The notes beneath the pieces are model-generated. The model ran no database searches. It was given only the letters and a program-made list of their open reading frames with translations, and was not told the DNA's origin. 25,439 bases of DNA. Origin: Bigelowiella natans CCMP2755 (lineage: Eukaryota; Cercozoa; Chlorarachniophyceae). Location of the stretch: the NCBI GenBank assembly GCA_000320545.1, contig ADNK01002490.1:60001-85439 (forward strand), given 5' to 3'. The position numbers and the translations under genes are program-made. Shown here in pieces: positions 21,412 to 25,439 of the stretch; position 1 is the stretch's first letter, and each line of letters begins with the position of its first letter.

Positions 21412-23579
21412 TGCATACTTATAAAATCACACTTAAAATTATAATCATAATCCTAATCATTACCGCAGCGTCTTGCATTGAAACATCCGGGTTGTTCGCA
21501 TTTGGTTGCTGTTGTTCGGTAGTGACAGAATTTGGTATAGAAGCTCCTGTCGTCGCCTCAACACCCTTGTAGTGAAACATAACATCACACACAGAAATAG
21601 GGGGGGGTGGGGGTTCCAAGCCATGAACATAACTGTCCATTTTCAGACAACAATTTCTTCTCTTTCTATCTCTCCTACGCGTCCATCAGATTCAGTGTCA
21701 TGCGAGGAGAACGCCGGGGAGGGGGGAATAACGCGCAGGAGATATATTAATACTACGCCTAGAAGCAAAGTACTAATACTGCTACTACCACAAGCTGCTG
21801 CTGAAGTTGTTTAGCATCGATAGTATTGAGCAGCATGTTGATCTGGCGGTCCTTAAGTGCGAGTTGCTGCTTAAGTTCTTTCGCCTGTCTATCCCCTGTC
21901 TTTTTCAGGTGTCGGATGCCCTTCTTCAGGCTTTCTATCTCCTTTTGCACGTGCACAGAGGGAGAAGGTGCTTTGCTGCCTGCTCCAGAGCCCTCCCGTG
22001 ACCCAGCGCTTACTCCCCCATTCTGGCTTCCCCCTGCAGCCGCCTCTCGTCGTGCTGCACGGTGTTTTAGGTAGCTCTCGAGCCGACTGCTGGGGAGGGT
22101 TCCCCCCCCTCTACTACTACTTCCGTCGATTCCAAGCGCACTAGCCACGCGATGCATGGCCTCCTCTCTTCTGATCAAGCTCCCTGTACCACCGCGTCGT
22201 GGAGTGATGGCGTCAAGAGGCACGCCTGCTCGGCGGAAATAATCAAGTTCTGCGGCCGTGGATCGGTCCGGGAAGTCAGCGTCGTAGCCGTCGTTATAGT
22301 AAGGTGGGGGGTATCGTCCACGAAGCCTGGTGTTTATGTATGGTAGGTGTGAGACGCAAACCAAAAATCCATCGTCATCATCATCACCATCATTATCATC
22401 GCCATCATTGTGGTCACCATCATGATCATCATCCGCTTCTTCTACTTCTTCTGCTTCTTCATCATCATCATCATCGTATTCTTCTCCATTTGTCATCATT
22501 ACTTCCCCATGCACAAAAGGTGGAAATAACTAACCTCGCCGAAGCAGTGAGTCGACCGCGAAGGGGCGGGCGTAATCCTCGACGCCCTCCATAGATACGG
22601 TCATAGCGGTGGGGAAGAGGGCGTGGTCTGTACCCTCGGAGAAGGTTGTCTCGCAATCGTCTTGGCCTTAATATACGACGCCGTGGGATCATGTTGGAAG
22701 AAGAGGAGGAAGGAGCAGCGTTGCTCCCGCCCCCACCCTTGCCAGCTCGTCGTCGCACAGCAGTCCTATGTGCAGCAACACTCAACACTTAATATTCTGC
22801 TGCATTTCGGCATTCTATTCGTTGCTACTGCTGTTGTTGCTACTTCTCCTATTCCTCCTTCTCCTCCTCCTCCTCCTACTACTACTACCACACTTTTCAA
22901 ACGATGATGGAGATAATAAAAGCGAAAATTACAGAACAAATTTGTTGAGGATTACTCACTTGCTTTCGCGATTGAGTTTAATGACTTCGTCTAAAGATTC
23001 TGAAAGCTTCTTCACTGCGTCGCCCGTGGCGGCTTTCTTTTGCTCGGGCGTGAGAGGATTGACCTGCTGTAGCGACCTGAGATCACAGTAGGCGTTTGTA
23101 CTTTGCTTCGGTATACAATTTCATATGCATCGCATTCCTGACCCCCACTCGATCTATTATTTCCACCCTATTTAGCTCTTGTAACCGATCCCGTCTCGCA
23201 TCCCCCCTCTCATATTATTATGCCATCATCTGTTTTGTATACTAACGGTGTCTTGTCTTTCTCCATATCCATGCCAGCACTGCCGCCTGTAATGTGCGCA
23301 CCGCCCCCTGATGTCTCAGTAGCGATGTGTTGTCCCCCTGCTGCTGTCGACCCGGCCTGACTTCCATCACCCGCAACGCAGGCTAACTTGCTCCGCTCTA
23401 GATACCCTGAGTTGAAAAATGATCATCAGGCTGATTGAGACTTTCCTCTGTGCCGCACTGTTCGCTCTACCTCCTCCTCCTTCCATATGTCCATGGGTGA
23501 CACATAACACTGCCAATGTCCACCATAGAATAAGGAGAAAGCCATTGCGCCAGAGCCGTCGGCTCCTTGCATCCACCAT
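20723..23579 (-). CDS. Unrecognised signal-peptide protein with basic region and coiled coil, 9 exons
   Basis: Exons in coding order: 23471-23579, 23247-23406, 22960-23076, 22535-22765, 21792-22326, 21464-21565, 21223-21290, 20811-20868, 20723-20725. All are GT-AG and in phase, giving about 460 residues. Residues 1-30 look like a signal peptide (MVDARSRR, then apolar GFLLILWWTLAVLCV). A Gly/Ser/Thr-rich stretch follows, then a helix-prone PLTPEQKKAATGDAVKKL, an Arg/Pro-rich region (MIPRRRILRPRRLRDNLLRG, RYDRIYGGRRGLRPP), and a Tyr/Asp patch (RYPPPYYNDGYDADFPDRS). A long charged helix at about residues 330-383 (EIESLKKGIRHLKK to MLLNTIDAKQLQQQL) should form a coiled coil, followed by a Gln/Asn-rich linker and a short tail (KAVAQHMQ). 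No family is recognised. It could be secreted, in the ER, or plastid-targeted. The stop is the first codon of the last exon, so the exact C-terminus is the weakest part. Confidence 0.72.
21123..21177. repeat. (TA)n microsatellite in intron
   Basis: About 27 TA units in the intron 20869-21222. Confidence 0.95.
21374..21407. repeat. (TA)n microsatellite in intron
   Basis: A second TA run, in the next intron upstream (21291-21463). Confidence 0.95.
22370..22490. repeat. imperfect (ATC/TTC)n trinucleotide tract in intron
   Basis: An ATC/TTC-rich tract inside the intron 22327-22534. On the coding strand it is open and would read as runs of Asp and Glu, in frame with the following exon. Either it is intronic repeat or it is an alternative exon; the splice model treats it as intron. 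Confidence 0.8.
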
Positions 23580-24983
23580 CTGAAAGCAACTGTGTTTTGC
23601 TGCAAAAACGATTATCGTCCCTTCAGCTTTCTGGGTACGGGCAATAGTCAAAAATAGGACACGAAATCGTCAGAAAGTAAGGCTTAAATATGGACAGTAT
23701 GCCGGCGGATGCCGAACAAGTGCTGCTCGCCTAGATCTACTTCATCGGATATTGTTTGGGATGATCTTAGTTGACTGTGCGCTCAAACATGCCACTGCTT
23801 TTACCCCATAGAGAATAGGACTTAGTTGTAAGATATTATGTGATGCAGTACTCGGAATATAATAGTGAATCCTAGATCTAGTCAGTAGGCGCTCTAACCT
23901 TCAACCTTCTGAAGGCGGGGCCGCCATTGCGTCCTAGAAAATGAACGTTCAATTGGACGTATATCGTATCACATTTTCGACAAACGACATGCAAATCATC
24001 GACATTCATATTGAAATTGAAGAATGATGTCGCAATACCAGAAACCCAGGCTGAATTTAATAGGAATTCCGTTCGAATTTCGGGTTTCTGTAATTCCCAT
24101 CAGAAGAGAATTTCTGGTTCTTTATTTGCTGACCGTTAAAAGTGCTTAAAATGGTGGTAGTGTCCGTGCAATTTTTAAAAATATTTTACTGCGACAATCA
24201 AATATTGTACAATTATACGGTGTCCGCTAAACGTTGCCATATTTTTCTTCTCGGGATGATTTATGAATCGAAGCAAATTTTGGAAGTGCAAGGTGCTTTA
24301 TGAGTATTTCTTCGCCTTTATACTCGAAAAAGGCGTAAAGTGTCCTACATTTGAGATGTCCTGCCTCGGAACTCGACAGCAAAGAGACAGAGGCCGCCTT
24401 TCTGTAGCACTCGCTCTAATACGACTGTAATAAATGGCCTACATTTAGAACACAAATATTCACAAAATCATGTCGTATGTATTAATTACCAACATTTTCA
24501 GTTGGAAATGCTCCCAATATGTTTCATCTTATGTCTTATTGCGAAAACCAAACACCCAACGAGACGACTGGTAGCATCCGAGCTGAACGTAGATCTAGTG
24601 TAGGCTGGGGTTGGGGGACTGTACGGAATATTATGGATTCTGCAAGCATGCTTTTTCATTTGCAAATAGTTTTGCAGCTGAAAGAGAGAGACGTTTAAAT
24701 GTGGGATGAAAAATGCGAAGTAGACTGCACTAGATTTACAGGAAAACCTTCGGATTGGAATCAATCCATAGAAGTTAACGAGTCCGTAGTTGTACAGTGT
24801 AAATTTTTGCACATTCATCAAATGTGTGTGTGCGCGCGCGCGCACACACACACACACACATCGTTCCATAATATATGGATGGATTCACGGGCACATCTCT
24901 GACAGTATGTATAGTTCCTCAACAGAAAATTTTGGTTCTTATTTTGTTACCCAGACAACTGCAATTTTTTGGGGGAAAACGAA
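23580..24983. promoter_or_regulatory. divergent region between signal-peptide gene (-) and right-end gene (+)
   Basis: About 1.4 kb between start codons with no recognisable exon. It contains an inverted repeat (CAGAAACCC at 24039-24047, GGGTTTCTG at 24082-24090) and the TG/CG/CA palindrome at 24823-24860. An open frame on the minus strand at 24498-24869 is mostly repeat-derived at its start and shows no features. Confidence 0.45.
24823..24860. repeat. (TG)n(CG)n(CA)n palindromic purine-pyrimidine tract
   Basis: TG units, then CG units, then CA units, making a near-perfect palindrome of alternating purine and pyrimidine. It sits about 120 nt upstream of the ATG at 24984. Confidence 0.95.
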
Positions 24984-25116
24984 ATGTCAAGTGAAGACCT
25001 TATCCCCGACGATGTGCTTAATTTTGACCCTTCCAAACTGAATGACTCGGATATTGCGAATCTTGAGAAAGATCTTGGAGATACAGATGTTTCTGCGATG
25101 AAGGAGGAGCTTAAAG
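24984..25116 (+). CDS. first exon of an unrecognised acidic protein, truncated by window end
   Basis: The ATG at 24984 opens 44 codons and ends at a donor (AAAG before GTAGTA) in phase 1. The peptide is acidic and amphipathic (MSSEDLIPDDVLNFDPSKLN, then DIANLEKDLGDTDVSAMKEE) and looks like the start of a cytosolic or nuclear protein. Its downstream exons would lie past the microsatellite block and out of the window, so no family can be given. Confidence 0.5.
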
Positions 25117-25154
25117 GTAGTATACTGGTTTAAGCTCCTAGAATTATGAGGAAA

Positions 25155-25156
<2 letters not shown>

Positions 25157-25230
<74 letters not shown>

Positions 25231-25439
25231 TCTGTGAGAGAGAAAGCGCGGGGAGAGAAAGGGAGAGACAGAGAGAGATCACACACTCTCTCATATCTGT
25301 GACACATACTCTCTCGCGCGCTCTCTCTCTCTCTATCTCTCTCTCTCTCTCTCCAGCGCGAGCGCTCCTCCTCAAAAATATATATATAGAGAGAGAGGCA
25401 GAGAGGGGGGGGGGGGGTGGTCTCTCTATATATCTCTCT
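25157..25439. repeat. compound CT/GA microsatellite block reaching the window end
   Basis: A CT run of about 70 nt (25157-25226) is followed by GA-rich sequence, a second CT block (25305-25353), an AT/GA stretch, a G run and a final CT/AT stretch. The strands alternate between pyrimidine-rich and purine-rich, so the segments can pair with each other. It lies in the first intron of the right-end gene. A window ending in such sequence may also mark an assembly break. Confidence 0.9.

Noticed and set aside
22304-22594. Open frame with long His runs on the plus strand
   Set aside because: It is the antisense of the Asp/Glu-coding trinucleotide repeat tract and only reflects that composition.
24987-25375. 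Arg-Glu repeat proteins on the minus strand
   Set aside because: Produced by the CT/GA microsatellite block read in several frames.

Overview
This window looks like nuclear DNA of an intron-rich protist that is probably photosynthetic. Genes are split into many short exons (about 25 to 540 nt, one very long) by GT-AG introns of roughly 50 to 370 nt. Simple-sequence repeats are dense, and there is no operon structure, Shine-Dalgarno pattern or bacterial gene order. Almost every coding claim here was made by hand-splicing: I looked for exons whose translation matches a known family, then required GT..AG borders and consistent intron phase. One gene encodes a plastid-type tetratricopeptide protein that starts with an ER signal peptide, as expected where the plastid came by secondary endosymbiosis. 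The region after the signal peptide has no phenylalanine at the predicted cleavage site. That, with the high intron density, fits a chlorarachniophyte such as Bigelowiella better than a cryptophyte or diatom, but the taxonomic call is inference.

Layout, left to right, with strand: (1) 76-3176 (+), 5'-truncated small-molecule kinase of the aminoglycoside-phosphotransferase / ecdysteroid-kinase-like fold; (2) 4016-about 5350 (-), class II ubiquitin-conjugating enzyme with C-terminal UBA domain (UBE2K/Ubc1 type); (3) 5966-about 9771 or later (+), WD40 beta-propeller protein with an acidic insert; (4) 10378-13836 (-), 15-exon plastid TPR protein, resolved from ATG to stop; (5) 15093-19118 (+), an unrecognised protein joining a C2H2 zinc finger, a duplicated module and about nine membrane segments; (6) 20723-23579 (-), an unrecognised signal-peptide protein with a basic region and coiled coil; (7) 24984-beyond 25116 (+), first exon of an unrecognised acidic protein, cut by the repeat-filled right end.

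The seven genes alternate strictly in strand, so every intergenic space is either a shared divergent promoter region (5349-5965, 13837-15092, 23580-24983) or a convergent 3' region (3177-4015, 9772-10377, 19119-20722). I see no functional pathway linking them: they look like unrelated eukaryotic genes in ordinary order. The least familiar proteins, and the best candidates for something undescribed, are genes 5 and 6. No RNA genes, CRISPR arrays or intact transposons were recognised.
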